DNA of 55,839 nucleotides from Polaribacter sp. IC066 (GTDB taxonomy: Bacteria > Bacteroidota > Bacteroidia > Flavobacteriales > Flavobacteriaceae): the NCBI RefSeq assembly GCF_007997085.1, contig NZ_VORR01000027.1:1-55839 (forward strand). Direction: 5' to 3'. The notes below the pieces were generated by a model, which did not search any database, was not told the DNA's origin, and was given only the letters and a program-made list of their open reading frames with translations. The position numbers and the translations under genes were made by a program. Positions 44,293 through 54,880 of the stretch are shown here, piece after piece; position 1 is the stretch's first letter, and the number at the start of each line of letters is the position of its first letter.

Positions 44293-45585
44293 CTAACTTT
44301 GCATCATATCTTCAATTTCATCAGCTTCAATAGGAATATTTCCCATTAAATTAAAAGGTTCTCCTTTTTCTTGAATCACAACATCATCTTCTAAACGAAT
44401 TCCGAAACCTTCTTTAGGAATGTAAATACCGGGTTCTACTGTAAAAACCATATTTGCAGTCATGGGCTCGTGTAAAAGTCCATAATCATGGGTGTCTAAA
44501 CCAATATGATGGCTAGTTCCATGCATAAAGTACTTTTTATAAGCAGGCCATTTTGGGTCTTCATGCTGCACATCGGCTTTGTCTAATAAACCTAAATTTA
44601 ACAATTCTGAAGTCATTAAATGACCAACTTCTTTATGATATTCTTTCCATAAAGCTCCAGGAACTAATAGTTTTGTCGCTTCTTTTTTAACATGATTTAC
44701 AGCATTATAAACTTCTTTCTGTCTTTTCGTAAATTTACCAGAAACAGGAACTGTTCTCGATAAATCACTTTTATAATTTGCATATTCAGCAGCAATATCA
44801 AACAAAATTAAATCGCCGTCTTTACATTGCTGATTATTTTCTACATAATGCAACACATTTGCATTATTACCAGAAGCAATAATTGGCGTGTATGCAAATC
44901 CTTTAGACCTGTTTCTTATAAACTCATGCAATAATTCGGCTTCAATTTCATACTCCCAAACACCGGGTTTTATAAAGTCTAAAATCCTTCTAAAACCTTT
45001 TTCTGTAATATTACAGGCATGTTGCATCAAATCCAATTCTATTGGGTCTTTTACAGAACGTAAAGCTTGTAAAATAGGATTACTTTTTGCCACAGAATGC
45101 GCAGGATATTTAGCTAGCAACCATTTTGTAAAACGATTTTCGCGAGTTTCAGTTTCTAAGCTTGCTCTGTAATGTTCGTTGGTATTAATGTAAAAAGTAT
45201 TGGCATATGTAGACATTTCAAACAAGATTTTTTCTAAATCTTGCAACCAATATACTGTTTTGATTCCGCTGGTTTTAAAAGCCGCTTCTTTGGTTAATTT
45301 TGCACCTTCCCAAACAGCAATATGAGCATTCGTTTCTGTTACAAACAATATTTCTCGTAAATCTTCATTGGGGCAATCTGGAAATAATAGCAATACACTT
45401 TCTTCTTGATCTACACCACTTAGATAAAAAATATCTCTGTGTTGTTCGAAAGGCATTGTACTATCTGCACTTATTGGGTACACATCATTTGAATTAAAAA
45501 CAGCAATACTTTTAGGCTGCATTGCTGCGGTAAAGTTTTTACGGTTTTTAATAAAAAGTTGTGATTCTATAGCTTGGTATTTCAT
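44293..45585 (-). CDS. pepP: Xaa-Pro aminopeptidase (aminopeptidase P, M24B)
   Basis: A 430-residue metallopeptidase that removes the N-terminal residue before proline in the cytoplasm. The aminopeptidase P N-domain covers about 1-160 (RDIFYLSGVDQEESVLLLFP). The pita-bread catalytic domain has the five metal ligands: LILFDIAAEY...SDLSRTVPVSG (two Asp, about 245-256), the HGTSHHIGLDTHD histidine (about 352), VFTVEPGIYIP Glu (about 385) and GIRLEDDVVI Glu (about 400). A TACCTTTG box lies at 45606-45613. Complete and ordinary. Confidence 0.95.
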   Translation of the reverse strand: MKYQAIESQLFIKNRKNFTAAMQPKSIAVFNSNDVYPISADSTMPFEQHRDIFYLSGVDQEESVLLLFPDCPNEDLREILFVTETNAHIAVWEGAKLTKEAAFKTSGIKTVYWLQDLEKILFEMSTYANTFYINTNEHYRASLETETRENRFTKWLLAKYPAHSVAKSNPILQALRSVKDPIELDLMQHACNITEKGFRRILDFIKPGVWEYEIEAELLHEFIRNRSKGFAYTPIIASGNNANVLHYVENNQQCKDGDLILFDIAAEYANYKSDLSRTVPVSGKFTKRQKEVYNAVNHVKKEATKLLVPGALWKEYHKEVGHLMTSELLNLGLLDKADVQHEDPKWPAYKKYFMHGTSHHIGLDTHDYGLLHEPMTANMVFTVEPGIYIPKEGFGIRLEDDVVIQEKGEPFNLMGNIPIEADEIEDMMQS

Positions 45586-45605
45586 GCGTATTTAAATTTA
45601 GTAGC

Positions 45606-45613
45606 CAAAGGTA
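45606..45613 (-). promoter_or_regulatory. -7 box upstream of pepP
   Basis: TACCTTTG on the minus strand matches TAnnTTTG, 20 bases before the pepP start. A TTG lies 14 bases further upstream, shorter than the usual spacing. Confidence 0.4.
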
Positions 45614-45727
45614 GGAATAATAAACAGCAACTTGAAATAAGATAGGTTTTGTAGTAAGTTTTCTATGCGGGTTCTTGTATGAAACTTATTTTAGTGGCGG
45701 ATTTTCTCGTCGTCAAATCGAGCAAAA

Positions 45728-45783
45728 AAAACCTGCAAAATTAGATACTGAAATAAATTCAGCACAAGAATCTTGCAGGTTTT
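45728..45783 (-). terminator. Terminator of the DEAD-box helicase gene
   Basis: AAAACCTGCAA (45728-45738) pairs with TTGCAGGTTTT (45773-45783), and a second small stem CTGAA/TTCAG lies in the loop. On the minus strand the outer stem ends in eight T's, as expected for intrinsic termination after the helicase gene. Confidence 0.75.
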
Positions 45784-45802
45784 GTGTGATGTATAAAATT
45801 AG

Positions 45803-47113
45803 CTAGTACCGCTTCTTTTTAGGAGCGCCGGTTCTGCCGCGTCCAGAAGTAGAGCCTGCTGTTGTATTTCCTTTAAAATGAGGTTTTCTTTTTGGCTTAT
45901 CGCCTTGAGCATTAGCGTTGCCTTTCTTTTTACCGAAAGAACCTTTACTTTGCGATGCTGCTCTTTTTGGTGGGGCAGTATCGGTAGGTTCAAAACCGTC
46001 TAAAATAGATGTTTTTAATTTTTCATTTAAAACTTTTTCTATTTCCTTTTGATATTCAGTTTCTTCACTACAAACAAAAGAAATTGCTTCTCCTTCTGCA
46101 CCAGCTCTTCCTGTTCTACCAATTCTATGCACATAATCTTCAGGTACATTGGGTAACTCGAAATTAATTACATGTGGTAATAAAGGGATATCTAAACCAC
46201 GGGCAGCAATATCTGTTGCTACTAAAATTTTTATAGTGTTATCTTTAAAATTCTTTAATGCTTTTGTTCTTGCGCCTTGACTTTTATTGCCGTGAATGGC
46301 AGCTGCAGAAATTCCTGCTTTTATCAACTTTTCTGTCAATTTATTAGCGCCGTGTTTGGTTCTTGTAAAAACCAAAACCTGACTCCAATCGTTGTCTTTT
46401 ATCAACTTAATCATTAAAGGTGTTTTTTGACCTTTATCAACCTGATATACTTTATGAGATACTTTTTGTGCAGTTGCATTTTGTGGAGCCGTTTCTACAG
46501 AAACAGGATTATTTAAAATTCCTTCTGCCAATTTTTTAATATCGTTAGAAAACGTTGCAGAGAACATCAAATTTTGACGCTTTGCAGGCATAAAGCTAAT
46601 CAACTTGTTTAAGTCTCTTGCAAAACCCATATCAAGCATTCTATCTGCTTCATCTAAAATCAACACATCAATTCTTTTAAAAGAAACTGCTTTTTGATCG
46701 TGTAAATCTAACAACCTACCTGGCGTTGCTACTAAAATATCGACACCTTGTTTTAAGGTTTTTATTTGTGCAGCTGCTTTTACACCACCAAAAACTACGG
46801 TAGATTTAATATTTACATACTTGCTATATTCTCTAACGTTTTCATGCACTTGCGCGGCAAGTTCTCTGGTTGGTGTTAAAACTAATACCCGTAAAGGTCT
46901 ATATTTTGGATGTTTTGTTTCAGATAAATATTGTAAAACGGGTAAAGTAAATCCTGCTGTTTTTCCGGTTCCGGTTTGTGCAGAAGCTAAAATATCTCTT
47001 CCTTCTAAAATATGTGGAATTGCTTTTTGTTGAATGGGTGACGGTACTGTGTACCCTTTTTCTTCTACTGCTTTTACTAAAGCATCAGATAATCCTAATG
47101 ATTTGAACGACAT
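45803..47113 (-). CDS. DEAD-box RNA helicase (RhlE-like)
   Basis: A 436-residue ATP-dependent RNA helicase. All motifs are present: Q motif [14 protein letters not shown] (about 19-32), I AQTGTGKT (about 45), Ia [14 protein letters not shown] in [10 protein letters not shown] (about 150), [30 protein letters not shown], and [10 protein letters not shown] (about 330). A basic Lys/Arg/Gly-rich tail of about 60 residues ([20 protein letters not shown]) binds RNA non-specifically. RhlE-type enzymes help ribosome assembly and RNA decay, often in the cold. Terminator at 45728. Confidence 0.95.
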   Translation of the reverse strand: MSFKSLGLSDALVKAVEEKGYTVPSPIQQKAIPHILEGRDILASAQTGTGKTAGFTLPVLQYLSETKHPKYRPLRVLVLTPTRELAAQVHENVREYSKYVNIKSTVVFGGVKAAAQIKTLKQGVDILVATPGRLLDLHDQKAVSFKRIDVLILDEADRMLDMGFARDLNKLISFMPAKRQNLMFSATFSNDIKKLAEGILNNPVSVETAPQNATAQKVSHKVYQVDKGQKTPLMIKLIKDNDWSQVLVFTRTKHGANKLTEKLIKAGISAAAIHGNKSQGARTKALKNFKDNTIKILVATDIAARGLDIPLLPHVINFELPNVPEDYVHRIGRTGRAGAEGEAISFVCSEETEYQKEIEKVLNEKLKTSILDGFEPTDTAPPKRAASQSKGSFGKKKGNANAQGDKPKRKPHFKGNTTAGSTSGRGRTGAPKKKRY

Positions 47114-47233
47114 AATTGTTTTTTTAAAGAAACAACTATATTTATTGTCTCTAAATAAGCCGTAAATGTACGCTCATTTGTTGTTTGTACTCTCTTAATA
47201 GTCCAATAATATTTATTGCTAAATTTTAAGCAT

Positions 47234-47259
47234 AAAAAAAGATGCTATAAAGCATCTTT
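47234..47259 (-). terminator. Terminator of the GlsB-like gene
   Basis: AAAGATGCT/AGCATCTTT (9 bp, loop ATAA, 47238-47259). On the minus strand a run of seven T follows (47234-47240). Confidence 0.85.
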
Positions 47260-47282
47260 AATTTTAGACTTTTTAGAGGATA

Positions 47283-47546
47283 TTATCTTCTTCTGCCGCC
47301 ACTTTTAAAAATACCGACAATAAATAAAATAAGTACAGCACCAGACGCACCAACTATTATATCATTTAAAATAGGATAGCCAACATTTACGTTAATTCCT
47401 AATTTTCCAAAAGCCCAAGTTCCAACAAAACTACCTGCAATACCAATGATTATGTTAATGACCAATCCAAAACCGTTATCTCTCATTAAAACATCTGCAA
47501 TGTAACCGCAGATTGCTCCAATGATAATTGTGTATAAAATCCCCAT
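47283..47546 (-). CDS. GlsB/YeaQ/YmgE family membrane protein
   Basis: An 87-residue inner-membrane protein with three helices and glycine-rich turns: GAICGYIADVLMRDNGFGLV then NIIIGIAGSFVGTWAFGKLG, ending with an Arg-rich tail (KSGGRRR). The G-x(2)-A-x-x-L and G-x-x-G-S/A-F-V-G patterns are those of the transglycosylase-associated/GlsB family, linked to general stress. Molecular role unknown. Monocistronic, with its own terminator. Confidence 0.9.
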   Translation of the reverse strand: MGILYTIIIGAICGYIADVLMRDNGFGLVINIIIGIAGSFVGTWAFGKLGINVNVGYPILNDIIVGASGAVLILFIVGIFKSGGRRR

Positions 47547-47690
47547 AATTTGTAAATATTAATTGATTAATTTGTGCTAATTTAGTAAAAAATATAATTA
47601 ATCATAGCGCTCTCACTTATTTATAATACTTTTTTTGCCTAAAAATAAGTCATCTTAAAATTTATATATAGAGAGAAAATAATTTCTAAA

Positions 47691-50522
47691 ATGAACAAAA
47701 ACTTTCTATTTTTATTGTTGATGATTTCTCAAATAGTACTTTCTCAACAACAATCAACAAGCTCAATAACAATAAAAAATTCGATTACCCAAAAAGAAAA
47801 ACTAACAGAAAGTTCATTAGTTAAGAACGTTAATTTCACAAATATTGGGCCCACAGTAATGAGTGGTCGTGTAGTAGATGTTGCTGTAAACCCAGGCAAT
47901 ACTTCAGAATTTTACGTTGGGTACGCTTCTGGCGGATTGTGGTATACCAATAATAACGGAACAACCTTTACACCAGTTTTAGACAATTCTCCAACACAAA
48001 ACATTGGTGATATTGCTGTAGATTGGCCTTCTGGAACTATCTGGGTAGGAACCGGTGAAAAAAATTCATCACGTTCTTCGTATGCAGGTATTGGTCTGTT
48101 AAAATCTTCGGATAAAGGAAAAACTTGGCAAAATGTTGGTTTGTTAGATTCGCATCATATTAGTAGAATACTCATTAATCCTAACAATACAAACGAGGTA
48201 ATTGTGGGTGTTATTGGTCATTTATATTCATCAAATGCAGAAAGAGGGGTTTTTAAAACTTCGGATGGAGGAAAAACATGGACAAAATCATTATTTATTG
48301 ATGAACATACAGGAATTATTGATGTTGCCGTTGCGCCAGAAAATTTTAATATTATGTATGCGGCTTCTTGGGAACGTAATCGAAAAGCTTGGAATTTTGA
48401 TGGTGATGGTAAAAATTCTGCCATCTATAAAAGTATAGATGCAGGAACTTCTTGGACAAAGATTTCTGATAAAAGTGGTTTTCCGGTAGGAGATGAGGTT
48501 GGTAGAATTGGTTTAGCTGTTTTTAATGAAAAGACAGTATATGCCTTGCACGATAGTCAATTTAGACGACCAAAAGATAAAAATAAAAAATCTTCTGATG
48601 AATTAACAAAAGAAGATTTTAAGGCAATGTCTGCTGATGATTTCTTACAAGTAGCAGATAAAAAATTAAATACATTTTTAAAGAATAACGGATTTCAAGA
48701 AAAGTACAGCGCAGAAAATGTAAAACAAATGGTGCGTTCTCGAAATGTGCAACCCATCGATTTAGCAAAATATTTAGAAGATGCAAATGCTATGTTATTT
48801 GATACACAAGTAATCGGTGCAGAAGTTTTTAAAACCACCAATGGCGGAGCGTCTTGGAAAAAAACGCATGATAATTTTTTAGATGATGTCTATAGTTCTT
48901 ATGGTTATTATTTTGGTGAAATTAGAGTCGATTTACAAGATGAAAACGGAATTTATGTTTTAGGGGTTCCGATTATAAAATCGAAAGATGGCGGAAAAAC
49001 TTTTACTTCTATTGGTAAAGAAAATGTACACGCAGACCACCAAGCGTTGTGGGTAAATTCGAAGAAATCTGGTCATCTTTTAAACGGGAATGACGGGGGT
49101 TTAAACATGTCTTATGATGATGGTGAAAATTGGACGAAATTAAATGATCCAGCCGTTGGGCAATTTTACTCCGTATACGCAGACAATCAAAAAAATTACA
49201 AAGTATACGGGGGTTTGCAAGATAATGGTGTTTGGGTTGCAGACAACAATGCAAGAATAGATAAAGGTTGGCAACAATCGGGTCAAAACCCATATGAGTC
49301 CATTATGGGTGGCGACGGAATGCAAGTTCAGGTAGATGATAGAAACCCTGATATTGTGTATACAGGTTATCAATTTGGTAATTATTATAGAATTGATAGA
49401 GAAAAAGAAAAGCGAAAATACATTCAGCCAAAACATACTTTAGGCGAAAATCCGTATCGTTTTAACTGGCAAACGCCCATACATTTATCAAAACACAATC
49501 AAGATATTTTATATTTAGGAGGTAATAAATTACACAGATCTTTAAATCAGGGTGATGATTGGGAAACAATTTCAGACGATTTAACAACAGGAGGTAAAAA
49601 AGGAAATGTTGCTTACGGAACTTTATCCTCAATTTCAGAAAGTCCGTTTCAATTCGGATTGCTATACGCTGGTTCTGACGACGGATTGGTGCATGTTTCG
49701 AAAAACGGAGGAGGAGATTGGATAAAAATTTCTGATTCTTTTCCAACAGATCTATGGGTTTCTAGAGTCATTGCATCATCACACAAAAAAGAAAGAGTCT
49801 ATGTTACTTTAAACGGTTACAGATTTGATGATTTTACACCGTATGTATATAGGTCTGATGATTATGGACAAACTTGGACAAATATTGGTGAATCGATTCC
49901 GACAGCTGCTGTAAATGTAATCAAGGAAGATCCAGAAAATGAAAACCTTTTGTATTTGGGTACAGACAATGGTTTGTATGTTTCTTTTGATAAAGGCGCA
50001 TCTTGGAATGTTTTTAGTAAAAATTTTCCTAATGTTGCTGTCCATGATTTGGTTATTCAGCCAACCGCAAAACATTTAATTGTTGCCACGCATGGTAGAA
50101 GTTTATACAAAGCAGCAATTGCTCCGTTGCAAAAAATGAATGTAGAAATTTTAGAAAAACCTGCTCATATTTTTACTGTTGATAACATTAGAAAAAGTAA
50201 TAACTGGGGACGTTCTTGGAGCCAATGGAGAGAAGCAAACACACCAGAAATTAAAATTCCCTTTTATTCAAATAGTGATAAAAAAGTTACTTTAGAAGTG
50301 TATTACAAAGATGTGGTTGTAAATTCAATTTCCGTGGATGCAAACAAAGGTTTTAACGAAGCAATTTTTGATGTTTCTTTCTCTAAAAAAGGAAAAACAG
50401 CTTTTGAAAAAGCGAATAAAGAAACTGATGTAGAAGAAGCAAAAAATGGAGTTTTCTATTTAGCAAAAGGAAAGTATGTTGTTAAAATAGGTGATGCAAA
50501 ATCGGAATTTGAGGTTAATTAA
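47691..50522 (+). CDS. Secreted BNR/sortilin-like beta-propeller protein
   Basis: A 943-residue exported protein (signal MNKNFLFLLLMISQIVLSQQ). It consists mainly of BNR/VPS10-type repeats, each with an Asp-box-like S-x-D-x-G-x-T-W: SSDKGKTWQNVG (about 142), TSDGGKTWTKSL (about 190), SIDAGTSWTKIS, TTNGGASWKKTH, SKDGGKTFTSIG, SYDDGENWTKLN, SDDYGQTWTNIG and SFDKGASWNVFS (near 770). The first part MSGRVVDVAVNPGNTSEFYV is typical of the large 'WD40/YVTN/BNR-like' proteins. An insert of about 80 charged residues (about 295-380) interrupts the repeats. Likely two propellers plus a C-terminal beta domain. Such proteins are called glycosyl hydrolase-like but no catalytic centre is evident. Single gene. 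Confidence 0.88.
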   Translation: MNKNFLFLLLMISQIVLSQQQSTSSITIKNSITQKEKLTESSLVKNVNFTNIGPTVMSGRVVDVAVNPGNTSEFYVGYASGGLWYTNNNGTTFTPVLDNSPTQNIGDIAVDWPSGTIWVGTGEKNSSRSSYAGIGLLKSSDKGKTWQNVGLLDSHHISRILINPNNTNEVIVGVIGHLYSSNAERGVFKTSDGGKTWTKSLFIDEHTGIIDVAVAPENFNIMYAASWERNRKAWNFDGDGKNSAIYKSIDAGTSWTKISDKSGFPVGDEVGRIGLAVFNEKTVYALHDSQFRRPKDKNKKSSDELTKEDFKAMSADDFLQVADKKLNTFLKNNGFQEKYSAENVKQMVRSRNVQPIDLAKYLEDANAMLFDTQVIGAEVFKTTNGGASWKKTHDNFLDDVYSSYGYYFGEIRVDLQDENGIYVLGVPIIKSKDGGKTFTSIGKENVHADHQALWVNSKKSGHLLNGNDGGLNMSYDDGENWTKLNDPAVGQFYSVYADNQKNYKVYGGLQDNGVWVADNNARIDKGWQQSGQNPYESIMGGDGMQVQVDDRNPDIVYTGYQFGNYYRIDREKEKRKYIQPKHTLGENPYRFNWQTPIHLSKHNQDILYLGGNKLHRSLNQGDDWETISDDLTTGGKKGNVAYGTLSSISESPFQFGLLYAGSDDGLVHVSKNGGGDWIKISDSFPTDLWVSRVIASSHKKERVYVTLNGYRFDDFTPYVYRSDDYGQTWTNIGESIPTAAVNVIKEDPENENLLYLGTDNGLYVSFDKGASWNVFSKNFPNVAVHDLVIQPTAKHLIVATHGRSLYKAAIAPLQKMNVEILEKPAHIFTVDNIRKSNNWGRSWSQWREANTPEIKIPFYSNSDKKVTLEVYYKDVVVNSISVDANKGFNEAIFDVSFSKKGKTAFEKANKETDVEEAKNGVFYLAKGKYVVKIGDAKSEFEVN

Positions 50523-50633
50523 TTGAATAAGATATTTTTTTGACGCTAACTGACGCCAGCGCTCGTTTTAAACAAGTGCCGTTAAAAAAAATAACAAACG
50601 GTTTCTTTACGGAAATAAAAGCATACTCTAAAA

Positions 50634-51254
50634 ATGAAAAAAACGTTAATTCTAATTTTCTTCACTTTTTCAATTTCTTTGAGTGCGCAATCTAATTTCA
50701 AAAATTTTCTAAAATCCTCTTGTCCTATAAAAACTTGGGTAGTGCTTCATCCTTTTAAGGCAAAAAAAGCGTTAAAAATTTCTTTAGAAGCCAATAAGGT
50801 TTCAGATTCTGTTGCAAAGACAAATTTATTAGATGGTGATGCTTCTGGTGGCCAAGTAGATGCTTTTAGACATGCCTACTGGTTGGCAAGATTACACCAA
50901 GAAATAGGAAGAGGAGCAGCACGCTCTTTAGGAAAAGCGCATGAAAAAGATAATTACTTAACGTTTAAGAAAAAAGAATTAGAAGACGGTGTTGTACCAG
51001 ATAAAATTTCATCAACCATGGATTTGTACAACAATGAAGAGGGTTTAAAATTGATTAAAAGAAGAAGTGAAACATCGCAAGAAAGTCTCCTTTATAAAAT
51101 AGTGAATGCGATTAGGGCAGGGAAAATGAAAATTATCAAAAAGGATAAAGAGGGGAATTTTTTAACATCCGAAGGAACAAAAATAAGTTTAGCCTCGTTA
51201 AAAGGAAAATGGAAAAATAATAAGTGTTTAGTGGCTTCTGATAAAAATAAGTAA
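50634..51254 (+). CDS. DUF6973 domain secreted protein
   Basis: A 206-residue exported protein: signal peptide (KKTLILIFFTFSISLSAQ), then a domain with GDASGGQVDAFRHAYWLARL (about 70-89), IGRGAARSLGKAHE and DLYNNEEGLKL. The D-A-x-R-H-A-x-W helix with a later H-E is the DUF6973 pattern; conserved His/Asp residues suggest a hydrolase but no activity is established. It precedes sdhC by about 105 bases; the sdh operon has its own promoter in that gap. Confidence 0.8.
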   Translation: MKKTLILIFFTFSISLSAQSNFKNFLKSSCPIKTWVVLHPFKAKKALKISLEANKVSDSVAKTNLLDGDASGGQVDAFRHAYWLARLHQEIGRGAARSLGKAHEKDNYLTFKKKELEDGVVPDKISSTMDLYNNEEGLKLIKRRSETSQESLLYKIVNAIRAGKMKIIKKDKEGNFLTSEGTKISLASLKGKWKNNKCLVASDKNK

Positions 51255-51302
51255 GAATTATTTAAAATTATTCTAAATATAAGCGAAAACGTTGTAAATT
51301 CC

Positions 51303-51333
51303 TTGTAATGCATTTCCTTTAGCTGTATTTTTG
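51303..51333 (+). promoter_or_regulatory. Promoter of the sdhCAB operon
   Basis: TTG at 51303-51305 and TATTTTTG at 51326-51333, separated by 20 bases, the best full match in the window to the Bacteroidetes TTG/TAnnTTTG promoter. It ends 25 bases before the sdhC ATG. Confidence 0.6.
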
Positions 51334-51358
51334 CTCACAAAACATAATCAATTAAACA

Positions 51359-52036
51359 ATGAGCGGATTTTTCAAATCTTCAATTGGAAGAAAAGTGGCA
51401 ATGGCACTTTCAGCATTCTTTTTAATGTTCTTCCTATTACAGCATTTATCAATAAATATTTTATCAGTTTTAAATCCTGAACTCTTTAATGAGGTATCTC
51501 ATTTTATGGGTACAAATCCTTTAGTGCAATTTGTTTTGCAGCCAATATTAATTTTTGCAGTTGTTTTTCACTTTGTGATGGGTTTTGTTCTAGAATTAAG
51601 AAACAGAAAAGCAAACGGAGTTAAGTATGCCAAAAATAACGGAGCTGCAAACTCTACTTGGTTTAGTAGAAATATGATTTGGAGTGGTTTGACAATTTTA
51701 GCCTTTATTGGTTTGCACTTTGTAGATTTTTGGTTTCCAGAAATGAATACAAAATTTATTCAGGGAGATTGGTCTGGAACCATGGAAGGTGTAGAAGGTT
51801 TTCGTTATCATGAAGAATTGGTTCACAAGTTTGCAAATCCTGTTAGGGTTGCAGCGTATACAATTTCTTTTATATTTCTAGGATTGCATTTAGCACACGG
51901 CTTTACATCTGCTTTTCAGTCGATGGGAGGCACCGCAGGAAGAAAGAAAACATTACAAACTATTGGTAAGGCATATTCAATTATAATTCCAGCAGGTTTT
52001 ATTTTTATTGCAATTTATCATCACTTTAACCATTAA
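51359..52036 (+). CDS. sdhC: Succinate dehydrogenase cytochrome b558 subunit
   Basis: A 225-residue single-polypeptide membrane anchor of complex II with five helices, binding two b-hemes and quinone (b558 type, as in Bacteroidetes and Bacillus). The start [29 protein letters not shown] contains the first conserved histidine; further heme-ligand candidates are VVFHFVMGF (about 72), [10 protein letters not shown] (about 119) and [16 protein letters not shown] (about 178). No sdhD is present or needed. First gene of sdhCAB; sdhA follows after 14 bases. Confidence 0.93.
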   Translation: MSGFFKSSIGRKVAMALSAFFLMFFLLQHLSINILSVLNPELFNEVSHFMGTNPLVQFVLQPILIFAVVFHFVMGFVLELRNRKANGVKYAKNNGAANSTWFSRNMIWSGLTILAFIGLHFVDFWFPEMNTKFIQGDWSGTMEGVEGFRYHEELVHKFANPVRVAAYTISFIFLGLHLAHGFTSAFQSMGGTAGRKKTLQTIGKAYSIIIPAGFIFIAIYHHFNH

Positions 52037-52050
52037 TCTTAAAAAAAATT

Positions 52051-54048
52051 ATGGCTTTAGATTCAAAAGTACCAAAAGGTCCAATTGCAGATAAGTGGAC
52101 AGACTATAAAAATCATATCAACCTTGTAAACCCTGCAAATAAACGTAATATAGATGTTATTGTTGTAGGTACAGGGTTAGCAGGTGGTTCTGCTTCTGCA
52201 ACGTTGGCAGAATTAGGCTACAATGTAAAGGCATTTGCATACCAAGACTCTCCAAGAAGAGCGCATTCAATTGCAGCACAAGGAGGAATCAATGCCGCAA
52301 AAAATTATCAAGGAGATGGAGATTCTACATATCGTTTATTTTACGACACTGTAAAAGGTGGCGATTATAGATCTAGAGAATCTAACGTATATAGATTGGC
52401 AGAGGTTTCTGCAAATATCATAGATCAATGTGTGGCACAAGGGGTTCCTTTTGCACGAGATTATGGTGGTTTGTTAGACAATCGTTCTTTTGGTGGAGTT
52501 TTAGTTTCTAGAACTTTTTATGCAAAAGGGCAAACAGGGCAACAACTATTATTAGGTGCTTATTCTGCAATGAACAGACAAATTGCTCGAGGTAAGATTG
52601 AGATGTTCAATCGTCATGAAATGCTAGATGTTGTTATTGTAGGCGGTAAAGCAAGAGGAATTATTGCACGTAATTTAGTAACAGGAGAAATTGAAAGACA
52701 TTCTGCACATGCTGTTGTAATTGCTTCTGGTGGTTATGGAAATGTATATTTCTTATCGACCAATGCAATGGGTTCTAATGTAACTGCAGGCTGGAAAGTG
52801 CATAAAAAAGGAGCGTATTTTGCGAATCCTTGTTATACACAAATTCACCCAACATGTATTCCGCGTTCTGGAGATTACCAATCGAAGTTAACATTGATGT
52901 CAGAATCCTTAAGAAACGATGGTAGAATTTGGGTTCCAAAACATATGGAAGATGTTTTGGCCATTAGAGAAGGAAAGAAAAAACCTACCGAGTTAACAGA
53001 AGAACAAAGAGATTATTATTTAGAAAGACGCTATCCTGCCTTTGGTAATTTAGTACCACGTGATGTTGCTTCTAGGGCAGCAAAAGAGCGTTCTGATGCA
53101 GGTTATGGAGTAAATGCTACTGGTGAAGCAGTGTATTTAGATTTTGCAGCTTCTTTTGAGCGTTATGGTAAAGAACAAGCGAAGATTCATAATATTTCAA
53201 ATCCTTCGGAAGCGAAAATTAAAGAATTAGGGCAAGAAATTGTAAAGGCAAAATATGGGAATTTATTTCAAATGTACGAGAAAATCGTAGATGAAAATCC
53301 GTATGAAACTCCGATGATGATTTATCCTGCAGTGCACTATACAATGGGCGGTGTTTGGGTTGATTATAATTTGATGACTACAATTCCTGGTTGTTACGCA
53401 ATTGGTGAAGCTAATTTCTCTGATCACGGAGCAAATAGATTAGGCGCTTCTGCTTTAATGCAAGGTTTAGCAGATGGTTATTTTGTGTTACCATATACCA
53501 TTGGAGATTATTTAGCAGATGATATTAGAACTGGAAAAATATCAACAGAAACTCCAGAATTTGATGCTGCCGAGAAAGAAGTAAAAGAAAGAATTGCCTT
53601 CCTTATAAACAATAAAGGAACACATTCTGTAGATTATTACCACAAAAAATTAGGAAAAATTATGTGGGATAAATGTGGAATGTCTAGAAATGCTGAAGGT
53701 TTAGAAAGTGCAATTGAAGAAATCTCTGCATTAAGAAAAGACTTTTGGCAAAATGTAAATGTTCCTGGAACAGATACAGAATATAATGAGCAATTAGCAA
53801 AAGCGGGTAGAGTAGCAGATTTTCTAGAATTAGGAGAATTGTTTGCAAAAGATGCCTTGGTAAGAGAAGAATCTGCGGGTGGGCACTTTAGAGAAGAGCA
53901 CCAAACACCAGAAGGTGAAGCAAAAAGAATTAAAGATTTTCAGTTTGTTTCTGCATGGGAATACAAAGGAGAGCCAAAAGATGCCGTTTTGCATAAAGAG
54001 TCTTTAGAGTACGAGAATATAGAAGTTAAAGAAAGAAGTTATAAATAA
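52051..54048 (+). CDS. sdhA: Succinate dehydrogenase flavoprotein subunit
   Basis: A 665-residue flavoprotein that oxidises succinate to fumarate. FAD binding: [20 protein letters not shown] (about 36-55). The covalent FAD attachment motif is [18 protein letters not shown], with the histidine at about 75. Catalytic and substrate regions: [11 protein letters not shown] (about 268), [10 protein letters not shown] with the proton-shuttle Arg (about 337) and [13 protein letters not shown] (about 429). The length fits the long b558-type SdhA. FAD would come from RibF. It is separated from sdhB by 79 bases containing a hairpin. Confidence 0.96.
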   Translation: MALDSKVPKGPIADKWTDYKNHINLVNPANKRNIDVIVVGTGLAGGSASATLAELGYNVKAFAYQDSPRRAHSIAAQGGINAAKNYQGDGDSTYRLFYDTVKGGDYRSRESNVYRLAEVSANIIDQCVAQGVPFARDYGGLLDNRSFGGVLVSRTFYAKGQTGQQLLLGAYSAMNRQIARGKIEMFNRHEMLDVVIVGGKARGIIARNLVTGEIERHSAHAVVIASGGYGNVYFLSTNAMGSNVTAGWKVHKKGAYFANPCYTQIHPTCIPRSGDYQSKLTLMSESLRNDGRIWVPKHMEDVLAIREGKKKPTELTEEQRDYYLERRYPAFGNLVPRDVASRAAKERSDAGYGVNATGEAVYLDFAASFERYGKEQAKIHNISNPSEAKIKELGQEIVKAKYGNLFQMYEKIVDENPYETPMMIYPAVHYTMGGVWVDYNLMTTIPGCYAIGEANFSDHGANRLGASALMQGLADGYFVLPYTIGDYLADDIRTGKISTETPEFDAAEKEVKERIAFLINNKGTHSVDYYHKKLGKIMWDKCGMSRNAEGLESAIEEISALRKDFWQNVNVPGTDTEYNEQLAKAGRVADFLELGELFAKDALVREESAGGHFREEHQTPEGEAKRIKDFQFVSAWEYKGEPKDAVLHKESLEYENIEVKERSYK

Positions 54049-54066
54049 TATAGTTTATGGTTGATG

Positions 54067-54098
54067 GTTGTTAGTTGATGGAAACAGCAACTAACAAC
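54067..54098 (+). other. Inverted repeat between sdhA and sdhB
   Basis: GTTGTTAGTTG pairs perfectly with CAACTAACAAC around a 10-base loop. It is part of a simple-sequence block (GTTGATGG / CAACTAA / AACCAAAAA) that also appears after serS (about 7080-7108: AACCATCAACCAAAAACCAT). No T-run follows, so it should not stop transcription but could stabilise the upstream or downstream part of the mRNA. Confidence 0.5.
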
Positions 54099-54127
54099 AA
54101 ACAACTAAAAACCAAAAACTAAAAAAA

Positions 54128-54868
54128 ATGGATTTAACACTTAAAATTTGGAGACAAAAAGACGCTAGTTCAAAGGGTCAGATGGTCGATTATAAAGTGA
54201 CGGAAATTTCAGGAAGTATGTCTTTCTTAGAAATGATGGATGTTTTGAACGAGCAGTTAGTAAATGCGGGTGAAGAGCCAGTGGCTTTTGATCATGATTG
54301 TAGAGAAGGAATTTGCGGTATGTGTTCTATGTATATTAACGGAGAAGCACATGGACCCGATAGAGGCGTAACAACCTGTCAATTGCACATGCGTATGTTT
54401 AAGGATGGCGATACAATTACTATAGAACCTTTTAGAGCAGCAGCTTTTCCTGTAATTAGGGATTTAGTCGTAAACAGATCTGCTTTTGATAGAATACAAC
54501 ATGCAGGTGGTTATATTTCTGTAAATACATCAGGAAACACACAAGATGCAAATGCAACTCTTATTTCTAAACATGCAGCAGATACGGCAATGGATGCAGC
54601 AACATGTATTGGTTGTGGTGCTTGTGTAGCAACGTGTAAAAATAGCTCTGCAATGCTATTTGTGGGCGCAAAAGTATCTCAATATGCATTATTACCACAA
54701 GGACAAGTAGAAGCAGCAGATCGTGTTAAAAACATGGTTGCTCAAATGGATTTAGAAGGTTTTGGAAACTGTACAAATACAGGTGCTTGTGAGGTAGAAT
54801 GCCCGAAAGGAATTTCTTTAGACAACATCGCAAGAATGAATAGAGAATTAATGAAGGCCTCTATATAA
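54128..54868 (+). CDS. sdhB: Succinate dehydrogenase iron-sulfur subunit
   Basis: A 246-residue subunit carrying three Fe-S clusters that pass electrons from FAD to quinone. The [2Fe-2S] ligands lie in [13 protein letters not shown] plus VTTCQLHM (about 59-96). The [4Fe-4S]/[3Fe-4S] ligands lie in [15 protein letters not shown] (about 160-174) and [16 protein letters not shown] (about 215-230). Complete. Its clusters depend on the SUF system encoded in the same window. Followed by a dispersed palindrome and a strong terminator. Confidence 0.96.
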   Translation: MDLTLKIWRQKDASSKGQMVDYKVTEISGSMSFLEMMDVLNEQLVNAGEEPVAFDHDCREGICGMCSMYINGEAHGPDRGVTTCQLHMRMFKDGDTITIEPFRAAAFPVIRDLVVNRSAFDRIQHAGGYISVNTSGNTQDANATLISKHAADTAMDAATCIGCGACVATCKNSSAMLFVGAKVSQYALLPQGQVEAADRVKNMVAQMDLEGFGNCTNTGACEVECPKGISLDNIARMNRELMKASI

Positions 54869-54880
54869 TTAATTATTAAA

